Source: PALSA-243 sp036268375 (GTDB lineage Bacteria; Acidobacteriota; Terriglobia; Bryobacterales; Bryobacteraceae). From it: a stretch of DNA of 64,000 bases. The position numbers and the translations under genes are program-made. Numbering within the stretch: position 1 is the stretch's first letter; each line of letters opens with the position of its first letter. This document shows positions 26,580 to 35,022 of the stretch, piece by piece. Location: NCBI GenBank assembly GCA_036268375.1, contig DATAUH010000080.1, positions 5,074-69,073 on the forward strand, given 5' to 3'. Under the pieces are notes generated by a model. That model was not told the origin of the DNA and did no database searches. It saw only the letters and a list, made by a program, of their open reading frames with translations.

Positions 26580-27356
26580 ATGCCGGAATTCGACATCGCC
26601 GCTTCTCCCGGCGCGCCAGCCATCGTTGTGCGCGATCTGAAAAAGGGCTACGGTCTTCAATTGGCCGTTGCCGGCGTGAACCTGGAGGTCCCGCGCGGCT
26701 CGTTTTTCGGCTTTCTGGGGCCGAATGGGGCGGGGAAGAGCACTACCATTCGGATGCTCACCGGTCTGATTCCGCCAGATTCGGGCTCGATCGAAATCCT
26801 TGGATACCAAATGCCCAAGGAGGATCTGGAGATCAAGCGCCGGATCGGTCTGGTACCCGACGAGTCAATGCTTTTCGACCGGCTGACTGGCATCGAATTC
26901 CTGGAATTCGCTGGGCGCATGTACGGCCTGCCGCGCGTTACCGCGATTGACCGCGCGCGCGACCTGATGAGCCTCTTCGAACTCGCCGACGACGGCAAGA
27001 TCATCGGCGAATATTCGAAAGGTATGCGAAAGCGCGTCGCGATGGCGGCCTCGCTGATTCACCATCCGGAGCTTTTCCTGATGGATGAGCCTTTTGAAGG
27101 CGTAGACGCGGTGGGTGCGCGTCTGATGAAAGACATTTTGCAGGACCAGGTGCGCCGCGGCGCGACGATTTTCCTCACCAGTCACGTCTTAGAGGTAGTG
27201 GAGCGTTTATGCGACCGCGTCGCCATCATTGATCGCGGTAAGATTGTCACCTCCGGCTCGATGGAAGAGTTGCGCGCGAGCGGAGAATCCCTCGAAGACG
27301 CGTTCGTGCGCATCGTCGGAGCCGAACATCACCACGAACGTCTCGACTGGTTGTAG
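26580..27356 (+). CDS. ABC transporter ATP-binding protein
   Basis: A 258-residue ATPase whose start directly follows the stop of the M49-like gene. Walker A GPNGAGKST, Walker B LFLMDEPFEGVD, a signature YSKGMRKRVAMA and H-loop LTSHVLE are present. An N-terminal extension of about 15 residues precedes the VVRDLKKGYG start of the ATPase core. It works with the permease at 27366-28958, 9 nt downstream. The family is the single-domain ATPase of ABC-2 exporters. The substrate is unknown. Confidence 0.92.
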   Translation: MPEFDIAASPGAPAIVVRDLKKGYGLQLAVAGVNLEVPRGSFFGFLGPNGAGKSTTIRMLTGLIPPDSGSIEILGYQMPKEDLEIKRRIGLVPDESMLFDRLTGIEFLEFAGRMYGLPRVTAIDRARDLMSLFELADDGKIIGEYSKGMRKRVAMAASLIHHPELFLMDEPFEGVDAVGARLMKDILQDQVRRGATIFLTSHVLEVVERLCDRVAIIDRGKIVTSGSMEELRASGESLEDAFVRIVGAEHHHERLDWL

Positions 27357-27365
27357 AGGCCGCCG

Positions 27366-28958
27366 ATGATTGCCGCCATTCTGCGCGCACAATTTCTCAC
27401 CATGCGTTTGGGCCGCGGCCGCCGCCGCGCACTGCGTGCCATCCCGACCATCCTCTGGTACGCATTTTGGGTTGTCGTCTCCCTGATGGCATGCATCTTA
27501 GCCAAATATGCAGAGGAGCCGATGCTGCGCCGATATCTGCCTTTGGCCTATCTCGCGGTGACGCTCTACTGGCAATTAATGCCGCTGCTGACTGCGAGCA
27601 TGGGCCGGTCGCTCGACCTGAAAAAGCTGGCTATGTATCCGGTTCCACACGCGCGTCTGTTTGCTGTCGATACGCTGCTCTGCTTTACCAGCAGCATCGA
27701 AATGGCGCTCGTTATCGCAGGAGGTTCCATCGGGCTCATGATGCGTTGGGGTTTCACGGCGGCGCCGGGCGTGATACTCGCAGGCATCATTTTTCTCGCA
27801 TTCAATTCCTTGCTGGCCTCGGGAACCCGCAGCATCATCGGCCGATTGATGTCGCGCCGCAGGGTTCGAGAGGTAGTGATTCTATCGACGACCTGCCTGT
27901 GGGTGGGCGCCCGATTTTTCGTGCAAATGGGGGTTCACTCCAAGTGGCTGGGTCCGTTTGCCGACGCATCGCGTGGCCGGGGTTACCCTTGGAGCGCAGC
28001 TTCGGCGCTAGCTTCCGGAAGCTTTTTTTCGTTGATCACGCTGATTCTCTGGACGCTGGTTGCGCTGGTGTTCGGGCGATGGCAGTTCGAACGCAACCTG
28101 CGCTTCGATGTCACCGCGGCGCAGGCGCAGATCCTGCGGCCGATGGACTCGCGCAGGCGAAAATGGACGGACCTCTTTTACCGCTTACCCGGCGCTCTGT
28201 GGCGCGACCCATTGGCCGCAATTCTGGAGAAAGAACTGCGGTCTCTTATCCGCACGCCGCGCTTTCGCATGGTGTTCGTAATGGGATTCACGATCGGGAT
28301 CGTGACTTTGCTGCCCTTGGTGATGAGCCACGGCGCCGCGCCCAAACGGCCGTCATCGTACTTTCTGGTGATGGTTGCCATTTACGCTCTCACTTTGCTG
28401 GGCCAAGTCACCTACTGGAACAGCTTCGGCTTTGATGGTTCCGCCACGATGTTCTATTTTGCGGCGCCCCAGCCCATGATGCAGGTGTTCATCGCCAAGA
28501 ACATCGCTGCGTTGATATTTGTATTTTTAGACGTGGGAATCGTGTCTGTCGTGGTCACGCTATCTCATTTGGGTGGCGGTTGGCAGCAATTCTGGGAAAC
28601 GATGCTGGCGATTGGGGTTTGCTCGCTTTACCTTTTCGGGCTCGGCAATATGTCCTCGGTCAATTATCCGCGCGTGCTGAATGCGGAGCGCGTCACGCGC
28701 GGCAGCGGCTCCGGAAAAGGACAAGGGATGTTGCTTCTGCTCTATCCTGTGACGCTGCTGCCTGTGGGATTGGCGTATGTGGCGCGTTGGGCGCTCAACA
28801 GCGAAGTTGCGTTTCTGGTAGTGCTCGGATTGAGCGCCGCGATCGGCGGAGCCGTTTACTGGATCGGCCTGGACTCCGCCGTAATCGCGGCTTATCGCAA
28901 ACGGGAAGAAATGCTCGGTGAACTTTCTAAAGGCGATGGCCCGGTAGCCGCCGAGTAA
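27366..28958 (+). CDS. ABC transporter permease (ABC-2 superfamily, 530 residues)
   Basis: A 530-residue polytopic membrane protein with about ten hydrophobic segments, including TILWYAFWVVVSLMACILA, MVFVMGFTIGIVTLLPLVMS and LLLLYPVTLLPVGLAYVA. It is twice the size of a single ABC-2 half, so it may act as one chain. A basic cytoplasmic stretch (RPMDSRRRKWTDLFYRLPG) in the middle and a charged tail are visible. It belongs with the ATPase just upstream and the M49-like peptidase in one operon. I cannot name a substrate. mdh lies convergent, 12 bp away. Confidence 0.85.
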   Translation: MIAAILRAQFLTMRLGRGRRRALRAIPTILWYAFWVVVSLMACILAKYAEEPMLRRYLPLAYLAVTLYWQLMPLLTASMGRSLDLKKLAMYPVPHARLFAVDTLLCFTSSIEMALVIAGGSIGLMMRWGFTAAPGVILAGIIFLAFNSLLASGTRSIIGRLMSRRRVREVVILSTTCLWVGARFFVQMGVHSKWLGPFADASRGRGYPWSAASALASGSFFSLITLILWTLVALVFGRWQFERNLRFDVTAAQAQILRPMDSRRRKWTDLFYRLPGALWRDPLAAILEKELRSLIRTPRFRMVFVMGFTIGIVTLLPLVMSHGAAPKRPSSYFLVMVAIYALTLLGQVTYWNSFGFDGSATMFYFAAPQPMMQVFIAKNIAALIFVFLDVGIVSVVVTLSHLGGGWQQFWETMLAIGVCSLYLFGLGNMSSVNYPRVLNAERVTRGSGSGKGQGMLLLLYPVTLLPVGLAYVARWALNSEVAFLVVLGLSAAIGGAVYWIGLDSAVIAAYRKREEMLGELSKGDGPVAAE

Positions 28959-28970
28959 TGTGTAACAACT

Positions 28971-29903
28971 CTACTGCTTCGCCTTTAAAACTTCGACCAT
29001 CTCCTTTACGGAATCGGCGCTCTTCTTCAGCATGGCGCGCTCGTCATCCGTGAGCGAGACTTCATAGATCTTCTCGACCCCACCCGCACCCAGCTTCACC
29101 GGCACGCCGACATACAGGCCGTTGATGCCGTACTCGCCTTCCAGATATGCCGAGCAAGGCAGAACCTTTTTCTTGTCCTTTAGGATCGCCTCGGCCATTT
29201 CGACCGCAGAAGCCGAGGGCGCATAATACGCGCTGCCTGTCTTCAGATACTTCACAATCTCGGCGCCGCCATTGCGCGTGCGGTCGACAACCCGATCGAT
29301 GGTCGCCTGGTCCATCAACTCCGTGAGCGGAATGCCCGCCACGCTGCTCAGTCGGACCACCGGCACCATCGTGTCTCCGTGTCCGCCCATCACTACGCCA
29401 ATTACGTTTTCGACGGAGACCTGTAACTCCTGAGCGATAAACGTGCGGAAGCGCGCGCCGTCGAGCACGCCCGCCATTCCAACCACGCGATTCTTCGGAA
29501 ATTTTGATGCCCAGAACGCGGCTTGCGTCATGACATCGAGCGGATTCGTGACCACGACGATAATGCAGTTCGGCGAATGTTTGGCGAGCTGCTCGGCTGA
29601 CGTCTTCACGACGTCGTTATTTGCGATCAGAAGATCGTCGCGGCTCATTCCGGGCTTGCGCGCGAGCCCGGCGGTGATGATCGCGATATCGGAGTTAGCC
29701 GTCGGTGCGTAATCGTTCGCGCCCGTGATTGAGACATCGTAGCCCTGCACGGGCCCGGATTGGAGAATATCGAGCGCTTTGCCCTGGGGGACGCCTTCCA
29801 CCACATCCACCAAAACGACGTCAGCGAGTTCCTTATCGGCGATACGCAGAGCGCAATTTGCGCCGACGTTTCCGGCGCCCACAACTGTGACTTTCTTTCG
29901 CAA
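28971..29903 (-). CDS. mdh: Malate dehydrogenase (NAD+, LDH-like type)
   Basis: A 310-residue TCA-cycle enzyme interconverting malate and oxaloacetate. The NAD-binding GAGNVGANCALRIA, TAGLARKPGMSRDDL substrate loop with two Arg residues, VTNPLDVM, and the catalytic GGHGDTMVP (His175) identify an LDH-like tetrameric malate dehydrogenase rather than the E. coli type. The start is TTG at 29903 with AAAGGAG 5 nt upstream and a TATAAT 28 nt upstream. Class I fumarase, the preceding TCA step, is encoded at 47985-49502 in the same window. Confidence 0.96.
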   Translation of the reverse strand: MRKKVTVVGAGNVGANCALRIADKELADVVLVDVVEGVPQGKALDILQSGPVQGYDVSITGANDYAPTANSDIAIITAGLARKPGMSRDDLLIANNDVVKTSAEQLAKHSPNCIIVVVTNPLDVMTQAAFWASKFPKNRVVGMAGVLDGARFRTFIAQELQVSVENVIGVVMGGHGDTMVPVVRLSSVAGIPLTELMDQATIDRVVDRTRNGGAEIVKYLKTGSAYYAPSASAVEMAEAILKDKKKVLPCSAYLEGEYGINGLYVGVPVKLGAGGVEKIYEVSLTDDERAMLKKSADSVKEMVEVLKAKQ

Positions 29904-29931
29904 GGTTGCTCCTTTGTTTGATTGAAAGTCG

Positions 29932-29937
29932 ATTATA
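29932..29937 (-). promoter_or_regulatory. Consensus -10 box (TATAAT) of mdh
   Basis: On the minus strand TATAAT lies 28 nt upstream of the TTG start of mdh, which leaves room for a transcript start and the AAAGGAG ribosome binding site. The -35 region is poor. This shows that the genome also uses ordinary leadered transcripts. Confidence 0.5.
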
Positions 29938-30062
29938 GCCCCGTTTATGTATGGAGCCGGGTCGTGGGCGCTTCACAGTTGTGTGACGACGACGTAACCG
30001 TGTGCGCCCTTGTCGACTTTGAGCGGCAGGAGACGCTCAGCTTATGCTGCGAACCTAGTGGG

Positions 30063-30611
30063 CTAATGCTTGGAACGGTCAGCCGAACCCGTCGAGGTCG
30101 CCATCTGATTCTTCACATCGATCTCGTTCACGACTTGCTGCACGTTCGGAACACCGGCCGCGATCTTTTCCACACGCGCCCGCATATCCGGAGTGGCCAG
30201 ATCGCCCTTCAGCGTGATGACGCCGTTCGTGGTGCTGTGACGAATGCCTTTGATGTTGGATTGCGTCAAGGCCGCGTCAAGATTGGCTTCTATGCCCTTG
30301 TCCAGGTTAGAGTCGACGCTCTTGGCCTCCGACCGATAGCCTGCCGGAAGCACTGCAATCTCGTTGGCCACAACTTCGCCGGCGGCGAGCGGCTGCGCAA
30401 GCTGTGCGGCGCGGTCTTTGTCCAGCGACTGAGCAACGCTGCCACCCAACGTTACAACTCCCTTGTCGCGATCCTGAGAGACGGTAACAGAGTTCAATCC
30501 GCCCTGCTTCAATGAATTTCGGATTTGCCCTGCAACATCCGGTGCTCTATTTTGAGAACACGCAATCAAGCCTGCAAGCGCCAGACCGACCGTGAGTTTA
30601 GATGCGTTCAT
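30063..30611 (-). CDS. BON-domain lipoprotein
   Basis: A 182-residue protein with a lipobox-like LIAC (Cys18). Two BON domains follow: residues about 25-95 (IRNSLKQGGLNSVTVSQDRDKGVVTLGGSV) and about 105-165 (LDAALTQSNIKGIRHSTTNGVITLKGDL...NVQQVVNEIDV). BON domains bind membrane surfaces, and OsmY-like members protect the envelope under osmotic stress. A GGGGGTG ribosome binding site precedes the ATG. It stands alone between mdh and the ruvC operon. Confidence 0.88.
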   Translation of the reverse strand: MNASKLTVGLALAGLIACSQNRAPDVAGQIRNSLKQGGLNSVTVSQDRDKGVVTLGGSVAQSLDKDRAAQLAQPLAAGEVVANEIAVLPAGYRSEAKSVDSNLDKGIEANLDAALTQSNIKGIRHSTTNGVITLKGDLATPDMRARVEKIAAGVPNVQQVVNEIDVKNQMATSTGSADRSKH

Positions 30612-30703
30612 AAATCACCCCCGAAACCGGGCGGTGCAGTTCGCTAACCATTGGGATCGTTTCCACAGAACGTGGAAATTAATCTGCGGCCGGCAATGCC
30701 GGG

Positions 30704-31315
30704 CTATTTCGACCTGCGAATGTATTCCGCCAGTTCCGCCGCCTTGGTGCGCGCCTGATGCATGTAGGTTTCGTTCTTCACCACCCGGTCGAGCATCGGC
30801 AGATACTGCTCGGGCGCAACTACGCGGCCCGTCTGAAAGGATTCCTCAATCCCGTTGAGCGCCTGGTCCACGCCCAGGTGGTCGTACTTCACAGCGCGTT
30901 CGAGATCGATATTGTGGCGCGCCGATTCGGCCATGCGCTCGAACCAATTCTGCAATGCCTGCGCGGTTACATCTTCCGAGTAGTTATACTTCACTTCTGT
31001 TTTTTCGTTGCCATCGATATAGCGGAACGTCTTCGTTCCCATGAAGGCGACTTTGAGAGGCGACTCGAGCGGATGCTTGAAATCGTCCAACTTGACCGCC
31101 AGATCGTATACGGTCTTGACCTCTTCCGGGGTCAACTTAAATTTCACTGGCAGGTCGTCGTCCACGGCTTCCTGGTAGGAAGCGTCGCCGCTCTTGTCGA
31201 CTACAACTTGGATGTAATCCGGCTTGCTGCCCGGAAATGCGCGCGAATAGAACAGGCGCGGCGCGTCGCCCGCCCACAAGGCGCCGGCCAAAGCAAGGAT
31301 ACAAAGCAGTCTCAC
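30704..31315 (-). CDS. Hypothetical secreted protein coupled to ruvC
   Basis: A 203-residue protein of no family I recognise. It has a signal peptide (MRLLCILALAGALWAG) and a soluble, charged body containing FYSRAFPGSKPDYIQVVVDKSGDASY and a helical C-terminus ending AAELAEYIRRSK. It begins at a GTG that overlaps the ruvC stop by 4 nt (GTGA), so it is the third gene of the yebC-ruvC operon, in the place where ruvA and ruvB often lie. A TTTCCAC inverted repeat (30660-30678) and a CCGGC hairpin (30690-30702) follow its stop and may end transcription. Confidence 0.75.
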   Translation of the reverse strand: MRLLCILALAGALWAGDAPRLFYSRAFPGSKPDYIQVVVDKSGDASYQEAVDDDLPVKFKLTPEEVKTVYDLAVKLDDFKHPLESPLKVAFMGTKTFRYIDGNEKTEVKYNYSEDVTAQALQNWFERMAESARHNIDLERAVKYDHLGVDQALNGIEESFQTGRVVAPEQYLPMLDRVVKNETYMHQARTKAAELAEYIRRSK

Positions 31316-31803
31316 GATGCGACCCTTCGCGCGAATCCCGCGCGGGTTGCGTGGCAGATCGCTACCGCCAAGGCATCGCTCGCATCTTCCGATTCGATCG
31401 CCGACGGCAGGCAGAGCAGCGATTGCACCATCATTTGCACCTGATGCTTTTCCGCGCGCCCATATCCCACAACGCTGATTTTCACTTCCAGCGGCGAATA
31501 CTCCGCCAAGCCGATTTTTGCTTCGGCGATGGCCAACAGCGCAATCCCACGCACATGTGCAAGTTTGAGCGCTGTCTTTACGTTCACTGCGTGGAAAACG
31601 CCCTCAACCGCCGCCGATTCGGGCGCGTGCTCCTGAATTAATGCGCGCAGTCCGGTAGCGATCTCCAGCAGCCGCCGCTCAAACGGTGTTTTCGAGCTGG
31701 TGCGGATCACGCCGGCGATCAACAACCGGTGGGCAGCGCCATCGCTCTCGATGACGCCGTAGCCGGTTCGTTCGGATCCGCAGTCGATTCCAAGCACGCG
31801 CAC
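31312..31803 (-). CDS. ruvC: Holliday junction endonuclease RuvC
   Basis: The 163-residue RuvC resolves Holliday junctions as a dimer. The acidic catalytic residues are visible as Asp7 (GIDCGSERTGYG), Glu67 (AVEGVF) and Asp140/Asp143 (ESEDASDALAVAICH). It lies 4 nt after yebC and overlaps the next gene. ruvA and ruvB are not in this window. Confidence 0.97.
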   Translation of the reverse strand: MRVLGIDCGSERTGYGVIESDGAAHRLLIAGVIRTSSKTPFERRLLEIATGLRALIQEHAPESAAVEGVFHAVNVKTALKLAHVRGIALLAIAEAKIGLAEYSPLEVKISVVGYGRAEKHQVQMMVQSLLCLPSAIESEDASDALAVAICHATRAGFARRVAS

Positions 31804-31807
31804 AAGC

Positions 31808-32551
31808 TTACGCCAGAGCCTCCAACTCCTCTTCGTCGATATCGAAGTTGGCGTAGACGCTCTGTACGTCGTCGTGGTCTTCGAGCGCCTCGTTCAGCCT
31901 TACCATCGCGCTCGCGTTCTTGCCTTCGAGCTTCACCAGGTTCTTCGGCACCATTGCAATGGCCGCCTCTTCCGGCGTTAGGCCATTAGCTTCGAGCGCT
32001 TTCAGCACGGCCTCGTGCGCCTCCGGCGGAGAGAGAATTTCCCACTGCTCGCCATCCTGACGCAGATCTTCGCCGCCCGCATCCAGCACGATGCCCATCA
32101 GCGCGTCTTCCGAAATCTTGTCCGCGGGAACAAACATCTGGCTTTTGCGCTCGAACATCCACGCCACGCTGCCTTGTTCACCCATGTTCCCGCCGTTCTT
32201 CGAAAACGCGTGACGGATCTCGCTCACGGTGCGGTTGCGGTTGTCGGTAGCGACGTTCACCAGCACGGCGGCGCCGCCGGGCCCGTAGCCTTCGAACATC
32301 ACTTCTTCGATCTGGCCGCCTTCGAGTTCGCCCGTGCCGCGCATGATGGCCTTCTTGATGTTGTCCGCAGGCATGGAGACACCCTTTGCCGCCAGGATCG
32401 CGGTGCGCAGTCGCGGGTTGCCATCCGGATCGCCGCCGTTACGCGCGGCGATCGTGATTTCTTTGATCAGCCGTGTGAATGCTTTCCCGCGCTTGGCGTC
32501 GAGAGCGGCTTTTTTGTGCTTAATCGTGGCCCATTTAGAGTGGCCTGACAT
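31808..32551 (-). CDS. YebC/PmpR family protein
   Basis: A 247-residue YebC-family protein: MSGHSKWATIKHKKAALDAKRGKAFTRLIKEI is diagnostic, and GGDPDGNPRLRTAI and the FEGYGPGGAAVLVNV and TDNRNRTVSEIRHAFSKNGGN blocks follow. Members act as transcriptional regulators or in relieving ribosome stalling at proline stretches. It precedes ruvC as in many bacteria. The gap to the TonB-family gene upstream is 139 bp. Confidence 0.95.
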   Translation of the reverse strand: MSGHSKWATIKHKKAALDAKRGKAFTRLIKEITIAARNGGDPDGNPRLRTAILAAKGVSMPADNIKKAIMRGTGELEGGQIEEVMFEGYGPGGAAVLVNVATDNRNRTVSEIRHAFSKNGGNMGEQGSVAWMFERKSQMFVPADKISEDALMGIVLDAGGEDLRQDGEQWEILSPPEAHEAVLKALEANGLTPEEAAIAMVPKNLVKLEGKNASAMVRLNEALEDHDDVQSVYANFDIDEEELEALA

Positions 32552-32690
32552 GTGAACCTCGCAGGTAGGCCCGGCCGGCGGCCGGGAGAGAACATTTTCA
32601 ACTGAATTCTACCTCCAGAGAATAGCAAAATCAGGTGGTTGCGGTAAAGCGGGCGTGCCGTGGCAGAGATCGCCGCCCGCTTCCCAACAG

Positions 32691-33437
32691 TCAATTCATG
32701 CGGAAGATCACCGCGACCGGCGCCACGATCTCCACGCTCGCGCCATTCAGAATCGGCGGCTTGTAGACCCACTGCCGGACCGCTTGGATCGCTGCCTCCC
32801 GCAGCAACGGGTGCCCGCTCAGTACGCGCAGCTCGCGTATGCGTCCATCGGTCCCGATTACCGCCTGCAGTTCGACTGTCCCGCTGATGCGGGCGCTCTT
32901 CGCGATCGGCGGATACACGGGATCCACCCGGTGCACCAGCCGGCCTGGCTCCAGGTTGCTCACGTGGACGCGTTTTACCTCCCCGGCAGCGGGTTTCGCC
33001 GGCGCCGCTGCGGTGGAAGGCTTCGCCACGGTGGGTGTTGTGCTGAGCAGATGATCCAAAAGTCCGATGCTTCCCGCCGTCGCCGCTCCCGACGCGGGGA
33101 TGCCGCCAACCACTCCAACGTCCGGCTGCACTTCATCCGCAATCATCTTGGCGCTCGGAGGAATGCGGGAGGGTATCAGGACTGACGGATCAAATAGCGG
33201 TCGCGCGCTCTGCGGCTGCCGGGGTCTCACAGCGAATGTTTTGTCTGGCGGCACAGGTCGGGGCGGCGGCGGCTGCGAAATCGCCAATGCAAAACGAGGT
33301 TGCGGCAATACCTGCGGCCAGACAAGCGGTGCGATCACAAGCAGGCAAGCCAATGCAGCCTGCCCGGCAAAACCGGCTCCGGTTGCGAATGCGCGTCGAG
33401 TTCCATACGAGTTTTCGAGTACGGATTGTTCAAACAT
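32691..33437 (-). CDS. TonB family protein (energy transducer)
   Basis: A 248-residue protein with an N-terminal cytoplasmic piece, one membrane segment (QAALACLLVIAPLVWPQVL), a Pro-rich linker (SQPPPPRPVPP) and a C-terminal TonB domain (RLVHRVDPVYPPIAKSARISGTVELQAVIGTDGRIRELRVLSGHPLL to the end). The C-terminal domain contacts outer-membrane TonB-dependent receptors. The ATG at 33437 has a good AGGAG site, so in-frame sequence further upstream is not used. No ExbB/ExbD genes are near. Confidence 0.9.
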   Translation of the reverse strand: MFEQSVLENSYGTRRAFATGAGFAGQAALACLLVIAPLVWPQVLPQPRFALAISQPPPPRPVPPDKTFAVRPRQPQSARPLFDPSVLIPSRIPPSAKMIADEVQPDVGVVGGIPASGAATAGSIGLLDHLLSTTPTVAKPSTAAAPAKPAAGEVKRVHVSNLEPGRLVHRVDPVYPPIAKSARISGTVELQAVIGTDGRIRELRVLSGHPLLREAAIQAVRQWVYKPPILNGASVEIVAPVAVIFRMN

Positions 33438-33514
33438 CTCATCTCCTCTGGTTACTCGCGCGCTTATGTACTCAGACTCCAGCCCGTTGTGCAAAGTTCC
33501 GGCATGATAGAAGC

Positions 33515-34420
33515 ATGCAACTTCCGCTTGAGGTTCGACGGCGCATCGAAGAACGGGCGGCAGATGTGCCGTTTGCGGATCTCAAACGCGCCGCGGCGGC
33601 TATGTCGGACGCTTATCGCGATGGCCGCCCGATCACCATAACTCCCGAAGCTTACTTAGTAACTCGCATGCCGGCCACTTATGCGGCCACTTACTCCGCA
33701 CTGCGTGAGTTTCCGCTCGATTCCATCAACATCAATTCGGTTCTTGACGTCGGAGCCGGTACGGGCGCCGCTTCGCTTGCAGTGCGCTCCCTTTTGCCGC
33801 GGGCCGCAATCACGATGTTGGAACGTGATGTCTCTTTGGCGAAGGAGGCGCGGGCGTTGATCCCCGAGGCGGAACTCATCACTGCCGACGCCGCCCGGAT
33901 CGAGCGCTTCCCCGAGCGCGACCTCGTCATCGCCGCCTATTCCATAGGTGAAATCGGCGCCGCTGCCGTCGATCGCCTGTGGCAAGCCGCGCGCACTGGT
34001 TTAATCATTATCGAGCCCGGCACGCCCAGAAGCTTCGCGCTCGTGCGCGCCGTTCGCGATCAATTACTGGCCGCCGGCGCGCATATGGCGGCGCCGTGTC
34101 CCGGCGCCATGCCGTGCCCCGTGTCTGGCGATGATTGGTGTCATTTCGCCGCGCGCGTCGAGCGCTCTTCGCTGCATCGCCGCATCAAGGATGGAGACCT
34201 CGGCTATGAAGACGAGAAATTCAGCTTTGTTGGCTTCGTTCGTCAGCCTGTGGCGCTTCCAGCAGCGCGAATCGTGCGCCGTCCTCATCATCACGCAGGC
34301 TGGATCGAGCTCGAAGCGTGCACGCCGGCGGGGCTCGAAACACAGCGCGTCACCAAGCGCGATCGAGACAAATTCCGTCAGGCGCGCCACGCGTTGTGGG
34401 GCGGCGCGCTCCGCGAGTAA
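33515..34420 (+). CDS. Rsm22-like (small ribosomal subunit) methyltransferase
   Basis: A 301-residue SAM-dependent methyltransferase of the Rsm22 family. SINSVLDVGAGTGAASLAVRSLLP is the SAM-binding motif I; AYSIGEIG and LIIIEPGTPRSF follow. The cysteine-containing block APCPGAMPCPVSGDDWCHFAARVERS is typical of Rsm22, whose mitochondrial relatives (METTL17) carry an Fe-S cluster there. ATG 33515 begins MQLPLEVRRRIEERA. It is separated by 14 nt from the HD-domain gene and is divergent from the TonB gene. Confidence 0.87.
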   Translation: MQLPLEVRRRIEERAADVPFADLKRAAAAMSDAYRDGRPITITPEAYLVTRMPATYAATYSALREFPLDSININSVLDVGAGTGAASLAVRSLLPRAAITMLERDVSLAKEARALIPEAELITADAARIERFPERDLVIAAYSIGEIGAAAVDRLWQAARTGLIIIEPGTPRSFALVRAVRDQLLAAGAHMAAPCPGAMPCPVSGDDWCHFAARVERSSLHRRIKDGDLGYEDEKFSFVGFVRQPVALPAARIVRRPHHHAGWIELEACTPAGLETQRVTKRDRDKFRQARHALWGGALRE

Positions 34421-34434
34421 GCCCGCGTTTTATC

Positions 34435-35022
34435 ATGAATGCGATGCTTACCCGCGAACAAGCTTGGGAGTTGCTCTGCGAATTCACGAAATCGGAGGGT
34501 CTGCGCAAACACGCGCTGGCCGTTGAAACCTGCGTCGCCGCCTACGCGCGTAAACGGGGCGAAGACGAGCCCAAATGGGCGCTCACCGCGCTGTTGCACG
34601 ATTTCGACTGGGAGATTCACCCCACGCTCGAAGAGCATCCGCAAAAAGGCGAAGCCATTCTGGCCGAGCGGGGCGTGGAAGAAGAAATTCGCCGCGCCAT
34701 TCTCTCTCACGCCAACCACACAGACGTTCCGCGTGTCAGCCCACTCGAAAAAACGCTCTACGCCTGCGACGAATTGGCTGGATTTATCACAGCAATTTCG
34801 TACGTGAAGCCGCATCGCAGCGTTTTCGAGGTCGACACCGCCTCGGTCAAGAAAAAGATGAAGGACAAAGCCTTCGCGCGTTCGGTAAACCGTCAGGACA
34901 TCGTGGAAGGCGCGCAGGAACTGGGAATTCCGCTTGAGGAGCACATTGAGTTCTGCATCAAGGCGATGCAGGATCGCGCCGAAGAATTAGGCCTCAAGGG
35001 CGCGATGGATGCGGGTGCGTAG
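34435..35022 (+). CDS. HD-domain phosphohydrolase-like protein
   Basis: A 195-residue HD-fold protein. The metal ligands are in EGLRKHALAVETC (His), LLHDFDWE (His-Asp) and SHANHTD. Family members of this size hydrolyse phosphate esters or nucleotides. Two starts compete: ATG 34435 and ATG 34444; a TATCAT box (34431-34436) ends 7 nt before the second, which would make it leaderless. Its last 36 bp overlap the convergent acyltransferase. Confidence 0.85.
   Translation: MNAMLTREQAWELLCEFTKSEGLRKHALAVETCVAAYARKRGEDEPKWALTALLHDFDWEIHPTLEEHPQKGEAILAERGVEEEIRRAILSHANHTDVPRVSPLEKTLYACDELAGFITAISYVKPHRSVFEVDTASVKKKMKDKAFARSVNRQDIVEGAQELGIPLEEHIEFCIKAMQDRAEELGLKGAMDAGA

Noticed and set aside
29973..29986. 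TCACA-GTTG-TGTGA inverted repeat upstream of mdh, CRP-like at first sight
   Set aside because: CRP sites are TGTGA-N6-TCACA; here arm order and spacing are wrong. Short repeats of this size occur by chance.
29904..30062. Gap between mdh and the BON gene checked for a tRNA or small RNA
   Set aside because: No cloverleaf, no CCA end, and no T-loop sequence; only the mdh promoter is supported.
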